NCBI GenBank assembly: GCA_036785325.1 | Contig: JAXIVH010000033.1 | Span: 600,386-664,385 of the forward strand | Length of the DNA stretch: 64,000 bases | Source: Urophycis tenuis | Taxonomy: Eukaryota > Chordata > Actinopteri > Gadiformes > Phycidae | Direction: 5' to 3' | Part shown: positions 12,503 to 22,253 of the stretch, piece by piece | Layout of the letters: each line of letters starts with the position of its first letter | Position numbering within the stretch: the first letter of the stretch is position 1 | Translations under genes and position numbers: made by a program | The notes under the pieces: generated by a model | What the model saw: the letters and a program-made list of their open reading frames with translations, nothing else | The model's database searches: none | What the model was told of the DNA's origin: nothing

Positions 12503-12922
12503 GTTGGATGCTATAAATGTGGTCATTGCCCTCATTGTGCCAATGTGGAACAGACTAAAAGTTTCATTGATTTTAAAACCAATAGGAAACATAGGATTCA
12601 TGACTTTATCAATTGTAACACTACTCATGTCATTTATCGCCTTACATGTACATGCCCAGGTATCTTCTATGTAGGCCGCACTAAGCGCCGTATGCGTGAT
12701 CGCCTTGCTGAACATAAGTATGCGATTAGAACTAACAATAATTATTATCCAATAGCCAGACACTTTCAACTGGTTCACGACAGTAATGATTCTCTACTAG
12801 GCATTGAGGGTTTAGAACATATTAACCCCCTAATTAGGGGTGGGGATCGTCTATTAAAACTCAATCAGAGAGAGACTTTTTTTTATACATTGTCTCGATG
12901 CTTTGAACAACCCTGGTCTTAA
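12503..12922 (+). pseudogene. PLE GIY-YIG endonuclease domain
   Basis: After a Cys-rich linker (CYKCGHCPHC), the frame gives VIYRLTC, IFYVGRTKRRMRDRLAEH and, later, LNQRETFFY. These correspond to the GIY half, the YIG half with the conserved Arg helix, and the catalytic Glu region of a GIY-YIG nuclease. It ends at a TAA at about 12920. This domain nicks target DNA for PLE insertion. The domain itself is uninterrupted, but it is uncoupled from the RT by the upstream breaks. Confidence 0.88.
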
Positions 12923-13198
12923 AGAGGACATTGACTTTATGTGTTTTCTTTGAATGGTTTGCTTAGCTTACTTATTTTATTTACTGTTGTATAGGCATCT
13001 ACCTGTTTAGCCTACGTTTCTTTTCTTTCTCTTTTTGGCCTATTGTGTAGGCCTTTTTTCCTTGTTTCTGGTCTGTGTCACATTATCTGCCCTGATTGAC
13101 TAATTGATACAATTGACTAATCAGGCATGTATTGGGTGCACCTGTGTCCTATCACCTGGGTCTACATAAGGGGTGAATGCTGGTTGTTTGATGAGTGA

Positions 13199-13240
13199 TG
13201 TCCTGATGAAGAAGTTTTGTTTCGAAACATGTTGGCCATG
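13199..13240 (+). ncRNA. Hammerhead-ribozyme-like motif in PLE 3' end
   Basis: CTGATGA (13203-13209) and GAAAC (13224-13228) are the two conserved core strands of a hammerhead. Between them a GAAG/TTTC stem (one G-U pair, one bulged A) can form stem II. After the core, ACATGT can make a tiny stem III, and GGC with upstream GTC gives a short stem I. PLE terminal repeats are known to carry minimal hammerheads. Pairing here is weak, so it may be a decayed or inactive copy. Confidence 0.4.
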
Positions 13241-13285
13241 AGTAAATAAAAGGCTTTTTTAATCTTCACCCTCCTCTCGAGTGCC

Positions 13286-13620
13286 TGGATCCTCCTTCTT
13301 TTTGCATCTGATATTTTCCTCTTGATCCATGAGCACCGATCACCACCTACTCTTGATTACCTCCCGCTGAGCACGTGGTTGGCCTCTCCGCTTTTCTCTC
13401 CGTCTGTTTATTGTTTACTGTTGTTACTGTGCACTACTGTTTACTACTGTCACTTTAATTACTACTGCCACTTTTTCAATATTGCACAGCACTACTCATG
13501 TACAATACCGCACCTTAATCGCTCCTTTGCACTTCTGGTTAGAACGCTACAACTAAATTTCGATGTCTCTGTACTTGTACTCTGCACAATGACAATAAAG
13601 TTTAATCTAATTAAAAAAAA
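13286..13620 (+). mobile_element. LINE 3'-UTR fragment (L2/CR1-like)
   Basis: The T- and CACT-rich sequence ends in GCACAATGACAATAAAGTTT followed by TAATCTAATTAAAAAAAA. This is the usual fish L2/CR1-type 3' terminus with polyadenylation signal and A-rich tail. No coding part is present. Confidence 0.6.
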
Positions 13621-13727
13621 ACACATCAGTTATTTCTCAGATAAACGTCCATTGTGTTTTGTTTTCAAAACTATTCCTATTCCAGTCCACATGGACTCTG
13701 TCCCTCTCTCCTCTCAGTGGACAGGGA

Positions 13728-14364
13728 GGACAGACAGCTCCCAGCTGTCAGTACACTAGAGGACAGACAGCTCCCAGCTGTCCCCTGGTGTCAGTACACT
13801 AGAGGACAGACAGCTCCCTGGTGTCAGTACACTAGAGGACAGACAGCTCCCAGCTGTCCCCTGGTGTCAGTACACTAGAGGACAGACAGCTCCCAGCTGT
13901 CCCCTGGTGTCAGTACACTAGAGGACAGACAGCTCCCAGCTGTCCCCTGGTGTCAGTACACTAGAGGACAGACAGCTCCCAGCTGTCCCCTGGTGTCAGT
14001 ACACTAGAGGACAGACAGCTCCCAGCTGTCCCCTGGTGTCAGTACACTAGAGGACAGACAGCTCCCAGCTGTCCCCTGGTGTCAGTACACCAGAGGACAG
14101 ACAGCTCCCAGCTGTCCCCTGGTGTCAGTACACCAGAGGACAGACAGCTCCCTGGTGTCAGTACACCAGAGGACAGACAGCTCCCTGGTGTCAGTACACT
14201 AGAGGACAGACAGCTCCCTGGTGTCCCCTGGTGTCAGTACACTAGAGGACAGACAGCTCCCTGGTGTCAGTACACCAGAGGACAGACAGCTCCCAGCTGT
14301 CCCCTGGTGTCAGTACACCAGAGGACAGACAGCTCCCAGCTGTCCCCTGGTGTCAGTACACCAG
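13728..14364. repeat. 43/33-bp minisatellite, about 16 copies
   Basis: The unit GTGTCAGTACACTAGAGGAC plus AGACAGCTCCCAGCTGTCCCC (43 bp) alternates with a version lacking about 10 bp (33 bp). A CTAG to CCAG change spreads through the right half. The unit contains the small palindrome CAGCTCCCAGCTG. Confidence 0.95.
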
Positions 14365-14365
14365 C

Positions 14366-14866
14366 CGAGTGCCCTTGACCTGCCCCGACCGCCGGGGGGG
14401 CGGGGGGGGGACGGTGGTTGGGACATCCCGGTAGAACGCGTCTCGCTTCCTCCCGGTATCACCACGTCATTTCACTCTGCACCCGTACCACTTATGGAAA
14501 ATAGGGATGCTGGCGTCATAGCAACGGATCACTTCAATCAGCGGAATGTGATCCGCGGAGCGGGCCAATCGGAACACTCTGCTTTTTGCTGCGAGAAGGG
14601 GAAAACAAGGGCTATCCCAACCCTGTATCGGATTATAGTAATGACTGTAATGCACTTTTCTCATGCGTTCTGTCAGCATTGAGCCCTGGATGGATATAGC
14701 CGTGGATCCCAGCAGCCATCGTGAGGGAATCTGATCCAAAAGAGATGAGACGAACGCTGTTTGACCCTGGCTCAAATCCACGGCATCAGCATGTTTTGCA
14801 ACCAGGCACAAGTAATGTGAGAGGAAGGAGGCAGCAGTGTCCTGGCCGGGCCCTTGACCCCGCTGG
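14366..14866. other. Unrecognised stretch left of the composite satellite
   Basis: Begins with a G-rich run (about 14391-14411), followed by mixed sequence with no recognised gene. It forms the left border of the tRNA-His satellite domain. Confidence 0.4.
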
Positions 14867-15478
14867 TATGACCCACACATACAGGCTGTGTACCACGACG
14901 CTGTGTAGACAATACAGCTGGTATGACCCACACATACAGAACCACAACGCTGCGTAGACAATACAGCTGGTATGACCCACACATACAGTACCACAACACT
15001 GTGTAGACAATACAGCTGGTATGAACCACACATACAGAACCACAACGCTGTGTAGACAATACAGCTGGTATGACTCACACATAAAGAACCACAACGCTGT
15101 GTAGACAATACAGCTGGTATGACCCACACATACAGTACCACAACACTGTGTAGACAATACAGCTGGTATGACCCACACATACAGTACCACAACGCTGTGT
15201 AGACAATACAGCTGGTATGACCCACACATACAGTACCACAACGCTGTGTAGAGAATACAGCTGGTATGACCAACACATACAGGCTGTGTACCACGACGCT
15301 GTGTAGACAATACAGCTGGTATGACCCACACATACAGTACCACAACTCTGTGTAGACAATACAGCTGGTATGACCCACACATACAGTACCAAAACACTGT
15401 GTAGACAATACAGCTGGTATGACCCACACATACAGTACCACAACACTGTGTAGACAATACAGCTGGTATGACCCACAT
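14867..15478 (+). repeat. 49/55-bp minisatellite block, about 12 units
   Basis: Consensus 49-bp unit: GGTATGACCCACACATACAG, TACCACAACGCTGTGTAGAC, AATACAGCT. The 55-bp form inserts GCTGTG before TACCAC. Within a unit ACAGC-T-GGTA can pair with TACC-ACAAC-GCTGT, giving a potential hairpin. Confidence 0.95.
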
Positions 15479-15750
15479 ATGTTCTCCCCGTGCTTGCGTG
15501 GGTTCTCTCCGGGTACTCCGGCTTCCTCCCACAGACCAAAAACATGCAGGTTGGGGATTAGGTTAATTGGTGTCTCTAAATTGACCATAGGTGTGAATGG
15601 TTGTTTGTCTATATATGTTAGCCCTGTGATAGGCTGGCGACCAGTCCAGGGTGTACCCCGCCTCTCGCCCGTTGCAGCTGGGATTGGCTCCAGCCCCCCC
15701 GCGACCCTCGTAGAGGATAAGCGGTTACAATAATGGATGGATGGATGGAT
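15479..15750 (+). mobile_element. RTE-type LINE 3'-end fragment, (GGAT)n tail
   Basis: The fragment runs from GTTCTCCCCGTGCTTGCGTG through CATGCAGGTTGGGG to GATAAGCGGTTACAATAATG followed by four GGAT repeats. This is a very common fish repeat, usually regarded as the 3' end of an RTE-group LINE. GACCCACA occurs on both sides, consistent with a target duplication made on insertion into the minisatellite. Confidence 0.7.
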
Positions 15751-15880
15751 GACCCACACATACAGTACCACAACACTGTGTAGACAATACAGCTGGTATG
15801 ACCAACACATACAGGCTGTGTACCACAACGCTGTGTAGACAGTACAGTTGGTATGACCCACACATACACATACCTCAGAC
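15751..15880 (+). repeat. 49/55-bp minisatellite block, about 2.5 units
   Basis: Two full units and a partial one lie between the RTE fragment and the first tRNA-His. Confidence 0.9.
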
Positions 15881-15891
15881 CCTGGTAGCTC

Positions 15892-15963
15892 GCCGTGATC
15901 GTATAGTGGTTAGTACTCTGCGTTGTGGCCGCAGCAACCCCGGTTCGAATCCGGGTCACGGCA
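15892..15963 (+). tRNA. tRNA-His(GTG), copy 1
   Basis: The 72-nt cloverleaf has acceptor stem GCCGTGA/TCACGGC, A box TATAGTGGTTAGTA, anticodon stem CTGCG/CGCAG with loop TTGTGGC (anticodon GTG), and T arm CCCGG-TTCGAAT-CCGGG containing the B box. It closely matches vertebrate nuclear tRNA-His, which decodes CAC/CAT; the extra 5' G is added enzymatically. A 32-nt trailer leads to T5, a Pol III terminator, immediately before the SINE. The upstream context CCCTGGTAGCTC is shared by most copies. All stems pair, so the gene looks functional. Whether it is expressed among so many copies is unknown. Confidence 0.93.
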
Positions 15964-16000
15964 TTGAAAGACAATGTCACGGCATACGGGTTGGCTTTTT

Positions 16001-16260
16001 GGGCGGCAGTAGCTCAGTGCGTAGAGCTGGTGGACAGAGAGGGTCGGCGGTTCGATCCCCTTGATCCTCACTTCCAAACTGTCTGCATGTCGAAGTGTCC
16101 TTGAGCAAAGACACTGAACCCCAACCTTCTCCCCGGCGCTGATCATAGCAGCCCACTGCTCCTATGTACCATAGGATGGGTCAAATGCAAAGAACAAATT
16201 TTGTTCCCACATCTAAAAAAAAAATATGGGAAAGACTGTCCCAATAAATAAAATAAACAT
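16001..16260 (+). mobile_element. tRNA-headed SINE, copy 1
   Basis: Head GGGCGGCAGTAGCTCAGTGC with A box, and GGCGGTTCGATCCCC with B box. The body includes CTGTCTGCATGTCGAAGTGT, GAGCAAAGACACTGAACCCC and GATCATAGCAGCCCACTGCT, then an A-rich tail and AATAAAATAAACAT. This general SINE type is widespread in fish; the exact family is not assigned. The short-tail subtype has ATATGGGAAAGACTGTCCC after the A-run. Confidence 0.82.
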
Positions 16261-16509
16261 ACAGTACCACAATGCCGTGTAGATAATACAGCTGGTATGA
16301 CCCACACATACAGGCTGTGTACCACAACACTGTGTAGACAATACAGCTGGTATGACCCACATATACAGTACCAAAACACTGTGTAGACAATACAGATGGT
16401 ATGACCCACACATACAGTACCACAACGCTGTGTAGACAATACAGCTGGTATGACCCACACATACAGTACCACAACACTGTGTAGACAATACAGCTGGTAT
16501 GACCCACAT
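16261..16509 (+). repeat. 49/55-bp minisatellite block, about 5 units
   Basis: Same unit as the first block, running into the second RTE fragment. Confidence 0.93.
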
Positions 16510-16781
16510 ATGTTCTCCCCGTGCTTGCGTGGGTTCTCTCCGGGTACTCCGGCTTCCTCCCACAGACCAAAAACATGCAGGTTGGGGATTAGGTTAATTG
16601 GTGTCTCTAAATTGACCATAGGTGTGAATGGTTGTTTGTCTATATATGTTAGCCCTGTGATAGGCTGGCGACCAGTCCAGGGTGTACCCCGCCTCTCGCC
16701 CGTTGCAGCTGGGATTGGCTCCAGCCCCCCCGCGACCCTCGTAGAGGATAAGCGGTTACAATAATGGATGGATGGATGGAT
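16510..16781 (+). mobile_element. RTE-type LINE 3'-end fragment, second copy
   Basis: It appears identical to the fragment at 15479-15750 and lies exactly 1031 bp to its right. It was therefore copied by tandem duplication of the whole block and not by a second insertion. Confidence 0.75.
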
Positions 16782-16911
16782 GACCCACACATACAGTACC
16801 ACAACACTGTGTAGACAATACAGCTGGTATGACCAACACATACAGGCTGTGTACCACAACGCTGTGTAGACAGTACAGTTGGTATGACCCACACATACAC
16901 ATACCTCAGAC
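16782..16911 (+). repeat. 49/55-bp minisatellite block, about 2.5 units
   Basis: Duplicate of 15751-15880. Confidence 0.9.
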
Positions 16912-16922
16912 CCTGGTAGCTC

Positions 16923-16994
16923 GCCGTGATCGTATAGTGGTTAGTACTCTGCGTTGTGGCCGCAGCAACCCCGGTTCGAATCCGGGTCACGGCA
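16923..16994 (+). tRNA. tRNA-His(GTG), copy 2
   Basis: Identical to copy 1 over all 72 nt, as is its trailer (TTGAAAGACAATG type). It lies in the 1031-bp tandem duplicate. Confidence 0.93.
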
Positions 16995-17031
16995 TTGAAA
17001 GACAATGTCACGGCATACGGGTTGGCTTTTT

Positions 17032-17317
17032 GGGCGGCAGTAGCTCAGTGCGTAGAGCTGGTGGACAGAGAGGGTCGGCGGTTCGATCCCCTTGATCCTC
17101 ACTTCCAAACTGTCTGCATGTCGAAGTGTCCTTGAGCAAGACACTGAACCCTGAACCCCAACCTTCTCCCCGGGTGCTGATCATAGCAGCCCACTGCTCC
17201 TATGTACCATAGGATGGGTCAAATGCAAAGAACAAATTTTGTTCCCATATCTAAAAAAAAAATTTGGGAATGAGAAAAAAAGACCAAATGGTCCCAATAA
17301 ATACATAAAATAAACAT
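17032..17317 (+). mobile_element. tRNA-headed SINE, copy 2
   Basis: Same head as copy 1. The tail is the long subtype: A-run, TTTGGGAATGAGAAAAAAAG, ACCAAATGGTCCC, AATAAATACATAAAATAAAC. The body carries ACTGAACCCTGAACCCC. Confidence 0.82.
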
Positions 17318-17783
17318 ACAGTACCACAATGCTGTGTAGACAATACAGCTGTTATGACCCACACATACAGTACCACAACGCTGTGTAGACAATACAGCTG
17401 GTATGACCCACACATACAGGCTGTGTACCACAACGCTATGTAGACAATACAGCTGGGATGACCCACACATACAGTACCACAACACTGTTTAGACAATACA
17501 GCTGGTATGACCCACACATACAGTACCACAACACTGTGTAGACAATACAGCTGGTATGACCCACACATACAGTACCGAAACACTGTGTAGACAATACAGC
17601 TGGTATGACCCACACATACAGTACCACAACACTGTGTAGACAATACAGCTGGTATGACCCACACATACAGTACCACAACACTGTGTAGACAATACAGCTG
17701 GTATGACCCACACATACAGGCTGTGTACGACAACGCTGTGTAGACAGTACAGATGGTATGACCCACACATAGACATACCCCAG
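17318..17783 (+). repeat. 49/55-bp minisatellite block, about 9 units
   Basis: Units alternate between ACGCTG, ACACTG and single-base variants. Confidence 0.94.
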
Positions 17784-17796
17784 ACCCTGGTAGCTC

Positions 17797-17868
17797 GCCG
17801 TGATCGTATAGTGGTTAGTACTCTGCGTTGTGGCCGCAGCAACCCCGGTTCGAATCCGGGTCACGGCA
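17797..17868 (+). tRNA. tRNA-His(GTG), copy 3
   Basis: Identical to copy 1. The upstream leader has AGACATACCCCAGACCC instead of the TACCTCAGACC form, so the flank evolves faster than the gene. Confidence 0.93.
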
Positions 17869-17905
17869 TTGAAAGACAATGTCACGGCATACGGGTTGGC
17901 TTTTT

Positions 17906-18164
17906 GGGCGGCAGTAGCTCAGTGCGTAGAGCTGGTGGACAGAGAGGGTCGGCGGTTCGATCCCCTTGATCCTCACTTCCAAACTGTCTGCATGTCGAAG
18001 TGTCCTTGAGCAAAGACACTGAACCCCAACCTTCTCCCCGGTGCTGATCATAGCAGCCCACTGCTCCTATGTACCATAGGATGGGTCAAATGCAAAGAAC
18101 ACATTTTGTTCCCACATCTAAAAAAAAATATGGGAAAGACTGTCCCAATAAATAAAATAAACAT
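17906..18164 (+). mobile_element. tRNA-headed SINE, copy 3
   Basis: Short-tail subtype like copy 1, with AAGACACTGAACCCCAACC lacking the CTGAACC duplication. Confidence 0.82.
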
Positions 18165-18532
18165 ACAGTACCACAATGCCGTGTAGATAATACAGCTGGT
18201 ATGACCCACACATACAGGCTGTGTACCACAACACTGTGTAGACAATATAGCTGGTATGACCCACATATACAGTACCATAACGCTGTGTAGACAATACAGC
18301 TGGTATGACCCACACATACAGTACCACAACGCTGTGTAGAGAATACAGCTGGTATGACCCACACATACAGTACCAAAACACTGTGTAGACAATACAGCTG
18401 GTATGACCCACACATACAGTACCACAACGCTGTGTAGACAATACAACTGGTATGACCCACACATACAGGCTGTGTACCACAACGCTGTGTAGACAGTACA
18501 GATCGTATGACACACACATACACATACCCCAG
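18165..18532 (+). repeat. 49/55-bp minisatellite block, about 7 units
   Basis: Includes a degenerate first unit with AATGCCGTGTAGATAATAC, the same variant that follows SINE copy 1. Confidence 0.93.
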
Positions 18533-18545
18533 ACCCTGGTAGCTT

Positions 18546-18617
18546 GCCGTGATCGTATAGTGGTTAGTACTCTGCGTTGTGGCCGCAGCAACCCCGGTTC
18601 GAATCCGGGTCACGGCA
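18546..18617 (+). tRNA. tRNA-His(GTG), copy 4
   Basis: Body identical to copy 1, preceded by TAGCTT rather than TAGCTC. The trailer is the TTGAAACACAATG type. Confidence 0.93.
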
Positions 18618-18654
18618 TTGAAACACAATGTCACGGCATACGGGTTGGCTTTTT

Positions 18655-18931
18655 GGGCGGCAGTAGCTCAGTGCTGGTGGAAAGACCGGGTTGGCGGTTC
18701 GATCCCCTTGATCCTCCTCTAAACTGTCTGCATGTCGAAGTGTCCTTGAGTAAGACACTGAACCCTGAACCCCAACCTTCTCCCCGGGTGCTGATCATAG
18801 CAGCCCACTGCTCCTATGTACCATAGGATGGGTCAAATGCAAAGAACAAATTTCGTTCCCATATCTAAAAAAAAAATTTGTGAATGAGAAAAAAAGACCA
18901 AATGGTCCCAATAAATACATAAAATAAACAT
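18655..18931 (+). mobile_element. tRNA-headed SINE, copy 4 (A box deleted)
   Basis: The head reads GCAGTAGCTCAGTGCTGGTG: the GTAGAG part of the A-box region is lost, so internal Pol III initiation should be impaired. Long-tail subtype. Confidence 0.8.
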
Positions 18932-19446
18932 ACAGTACCACAATGCTGTGGAGACAATACAGCTTGTATGACCCACACATACAGTACCACAACGCTGTGT
19001 AGACAATACAGCTGGTATGACCCACACATACAGGCTGTGTACCACAACGCTATGTAGACAATACAGCTGGGATGACCCACACATACAGTACCACAACACT
19101 GTGTAGACAATACAGCTGGTATGACCCACACATACAGTACCACAATGCTGTGTAGACAATACAGCTGTTATGACCCACACATACAGTACCACAACGCTGT
19201 GTAGACAATACAGCTGGTATGACCCACACATACAGTACCAAAACGCTGTGTAGACAATACAGCTGGTATGACCCACACATACAGTACCACAACTCTGTGT
19301 AGACAATACAGCTGGTATGACCCACACATACAGTACCACAACACTGTGTAGACAATACAGCTGGTATGACCCACACATACAGGCTGTGTACCACAACGCT
19401 GTGTAGACAGTACAGCTGGTATGACACACACATACACATACCTCAG
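18932..19446 (+). repeat. 49/55-bp minisatellite block, about 10 units
   Basis: The order of unit variants is closely repeated in the blocks at 19855 and 20674, evidence of block duplication. Confidence 0.94.
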
Positions 19447-19459
19447 ACCCTGGTAGCTC

Positions 19460-19531
19460 GCCGTGATCGTATAGTGGTTAGTACTCTGCGTTGTGGCCGC
19501 AGCAACCCCGGTTCGAATCCGGGTCACGGCA
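19460..19531 (+). tRNA. tRNA-His(GTG), copy 5
   Basis: Identical to copy 1; trailer TTGAAACACAATG, T5 at 19564-19568. Confidence 0.93.
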
Positions 19532-19568
19532 TTGAAACACAATGTCACGGCATACGGGTTGGCTTTTT

Positions 19569-19854
19569 GGGCGGCAGTAGCTCAGTGCGTAGAGCTGGTG
19601 GAAAAACTGGGTCGGCGGTTCGATCCCCTTGATCCTCACTTCCAAACTGTCTGCATGTCGAAGTGTCCTTGAGCAAGACACTGAACCCTGAACCCCAACC
19701 TTCTCCCCGGGTGCTGATCATAGCAGCCCACTGCTCCTATGTACCATAGGATGGGTCAAATGCAAAGAACAAATTTCGTTCCCATATCTAAAAAAAAAAT
19801 TTGTGAATGAGAAAAAAAGACCAAATGGTCCCAATAAATACATAAAATAAACAT
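19569..19854 (+). mobile_element. tRNA-headed SINE, copy 5
   Basis: Long-tail subtype, distinguished by GGTGGAAAAACTGGGTCGGC in the head. This marker is shared only with copies 6 and 7. Confidence 0.82.
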
Positions 19855-20265
19855 ACAGTACCACAATGCTGTGGAGACAATACAGCTGGGATGACCCACA
19901 CATACAGTACCACAACACTGTGTAGACAATACAGCTGGTATGACCCACACATACAGTACCACAATGCTGTGTAGACAATACAGCTGGTATGACCCACACA
20001 TACAGTACCACAACGCTGTGTAGACAATACAGCTGGTATGACCCACACATACAGTACCAAAACGCTGTGTTGACAATACAGCTGGTATGACCCACACATA
20101 CAGTACCACAACTCTGTGTAGACAATACAGCTGGTATGACCCACACATACAGTACCACAACACTGTGTAGACAATACAGCTGGTATGACCCACACATACA
20201 GGCTGTGTACCACAACGCTGTGTAGACAGTACAGCTGGTATGACACACACATACACATACCTCAG
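19855..20265 (+). repeat. 49/55-bp minisatellite block, about 8 units
   Basis: Matches the neighbouring blocks in variant order, with about two units fewer. Confidence 0.94.
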
Positions 20266-20278
20266 ACCCTGGTAGCTC

Positions 20279-20350
20279 GCCGTGATCGTATAGTGGTTAG
20301 TACTCTGCGTTGTGGCCGCAGCAACCCCGGTTCGAATCCGGGTCACGGCA
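20279..20350 (+). tRNA. tRNA-His(GTG), copy 6
   Basis: Identical to copy 1. Confidence 0.93.
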
Positions 20351-20387
20351 TTGAAACACAATGTCACGGCATACGGGTTGGCTTTTT

Positions 20388-20673
20388 GGGCGGCAGTAGC
20401 TCAGTGCGTAGAGCTGGTGGAAAAACTGGGTCGGCGGTTCGATCCCCTTGATCCTCACTTCCAAACTGTCTGCATGTCGAAGTGTCCTTGAGCAAGACAC
20501 TGAACCCTGAACCCCAACCTTCTCCCCGGGTGCTGATCATAGCAGCCCACTGCTCCTATGTACCATAGGATGGGTCAAATGCAAAGAACAAATTTCGTTC
20601 CCATATCTAAAAAAAAAATTTGTGAATGAGAAAAAAAGACCAAATGGTCCCAATAAATACATAAAATAAACAT
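20388..20673 (+). mobile_element. tRNA-headed SINE, copy 6
   Basis: Apparently identical to copy 5 including GGAAAAACTGGG, so the two are products of recent block duplication. Confidence 0.82.
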
Positions 20674-21188
20674 ACAGTACCACAATGCTGTGGAGACAAT
20701 ACAGCTGGTATGACCCACACATACAGTACCACAACGCTGTGTAGACAATACAGCTGGTATGACCCACACATACAGGCTGTGTACCACAACGCTATGTAGA
20801 CAATACAGCTGGGATGACCCACACATACAGTACCACAACACTGTGTAGACAATACAGCTGGTATGACCCACACATACAGTACCACAATGCTGTGTAGACA
20901 ATACAGCTGGTATGACCCACACATACAGTACCACAACGCTGTGTAGACAATACAGCTGGTATGACCCACACATACAGTACCAAAACGCTGTGTTGACAAT
21001 ACAGCTGGTATGACCCACACATACAGTACCACAACTCTGTGTAGACAATACAGCTGGTATGACCCACACATACAGTACCACAACACTGTGTAGACAATAC
21101 AGCTGGTATGACCCACACATACAGGCTGTGTACCACAACGCTGTGTAGACAGTACAGCTGGTATGACCCACACATACACATACCTCAG
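20674..21188 (+). repeat. 49/55-bp minisatellite block, about 10 units
   Basis: Same variant order as 18932-19446. Confidence 0.94.
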
Positions 21189-21201
21189 ACCCTGGTAGCT
21201 C

Positions 21202-21273
21202 GCCGTGATCGTATAGTGGTTAGTACTCTGCGTTGTGGCCGCAGCAACCCCGGTTCGAATCCGGGTCACGGCA
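21202..21273 (+). tRNA. tRNA-His(GTG), copy 7
   Basis: Identical to copy 1. The trailer carries one change (GGCATATGGG). Confidence 0.93.
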
Positions 21274-21310
21274 TTGAAACACAATGTCACGGCATATGGG
21301 TTGGCTTTTT

Positions 21311-21596
21311 GGGCGGCAGTAGCTCAGTGCGTAGAGCTGGTGGAAAAACTGGGTCGGCGGTTCGATCCCCTTGATCCTCACTTCCAAACTGTCTGCATGT
21401 CGAAGTGTCCTTGAGCAAGACACTGAACCCTGAACCCCAACCTTCTCCCTGGGTGCTGATCATAGCAGCCCACTGCTCCTATGTACCATAGGATGGGTCA
21501 AATGCAAAGAACAAATTTCGTTCCCATATCTAAAAAAAAAATTTGGGAATGAGAAAAAAAGACCAAATGGTCCCAATAAATACATAAAATAAACAT
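21311..21596 (+). mobile_element. tRNA-headed SINE, copy 7
   Basis: GGAAAAACTGGG subtype, with TCTCCCTGGGTGCTG in the body. Confidence 0.82.
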
Positions 21597-21800
21597 ACAG
21601 TACCACAATGCTGTGGAGACAATACAGCTGGTATGACCCACACATACAGTACCACAACGCTGTGTAGACAATACAGCTGGTATGACCCACACATACAGGC
21701 TGTGTACCACAACGCTATGTAGACAATACAGCTGGGATGACCCACACATACAGTACCACAACGCTGTGTAGACAATACAGCTGGGATGACCCACACATAC
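21597..21800 (+). repeat. 49/55-bp minisatellite block, cut by BEL/Pao insertion
   Basis: About four units; the last stops after CACACATAC. CATAC at 21796-21800 is the left copy of the BEL/Pao target duplication, and the same unit resumes at 33484. Confidence 0.94.
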
Positions 21801-22253
21801 TGTAGCGACTGGTTTCAAAAACAAAGCGGTCGCTGAGAGGCTGAGGGTTAGGGTGTTTGCTGATTGTCTGACACGCTGTACAAACAAAACATTCGCTGAG
21901 ATCAAAAAATGCGTTTACAGTTTTTATTAAAGAAGTCGAACAACTGATTATAACGTACTGAAAGTATGAAACGAAATCAATCACAGCGATCAAAAGCAAA
22001 ACAGCGGTCAACAAAAAATACGGCCTCCCAGTCTCTCACCCTCTCTTTCCTTGTTACCTGCCACCGGCAGGTGCACCGGTGATTATATTAACTAGATGTT
22101 ACCGCCCATATCCCCGTGACCCAATTACTGTGATATGAAAAATAAACAACAACAAAAAATATAACAACCCAAATAACCCAAATATAAACCATGAAATTCT
22201 ATTCTGTAATCTATTTACACTTCATCATGATACACACCTTCATGGCTCCTACA
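21801..22253 (-). repeat. BEL/Pao 3' LTR
   Basis: 453 bp, bounded by TG...CA. In element orientation, the sequence just inside it (plus-strand 22254-22270) contains AGGGGCTGGTG, a short candidate polypurine tract. Confidence 0.95.

Larger units (their letters stand above)
8524..13285 (+). mobile_element. Penelope-like element (GIY-YIG type), decayed
   Basis: In order the element shows an N-terminal region with IIRPADKGGAMVV, RT fingers with LLPKIHKQP and GRPIISG, RT motif A MDVESLYTNID (9298-9330), a 40-copy internal repeat, motif C YIDD (11817-11828), a Cys-rich linker and a GIY-YIG endonuclease ending at 12922. A 3' region with a hammerhead-like motif and AATAAA follows. Order and motifs fit Neptune/Poseidon-type PLEs of fish. 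The frame is broken at about 8905, 11697, 11891 and 12215 and by a TGA near 12500, so it cannot make one protein. The 5' end looks truncated, since the protein starts mid-domain. Confidence 0.9.

Noticed and set aside
16001..16060. SINE heads as additional tRNA genes
   Set aside because: They have A and B boxes, but no proper acceptor stem or anticodon arm, and are joined to a SINE body and A-rich tail.
14867..21800. CRISPR-like array of regular repeats and spacers
   Set aside because: Units are contiguous with no unique spacers, the context is vertebrate and there are no cas genes.
21840..21860. TTAGGG-like motif (GAGGGTTAGGGTG) in the LTR as a telomeric repeat
   Set aside because: A single occurrence inside both LTRs; not a tandem telomere array.
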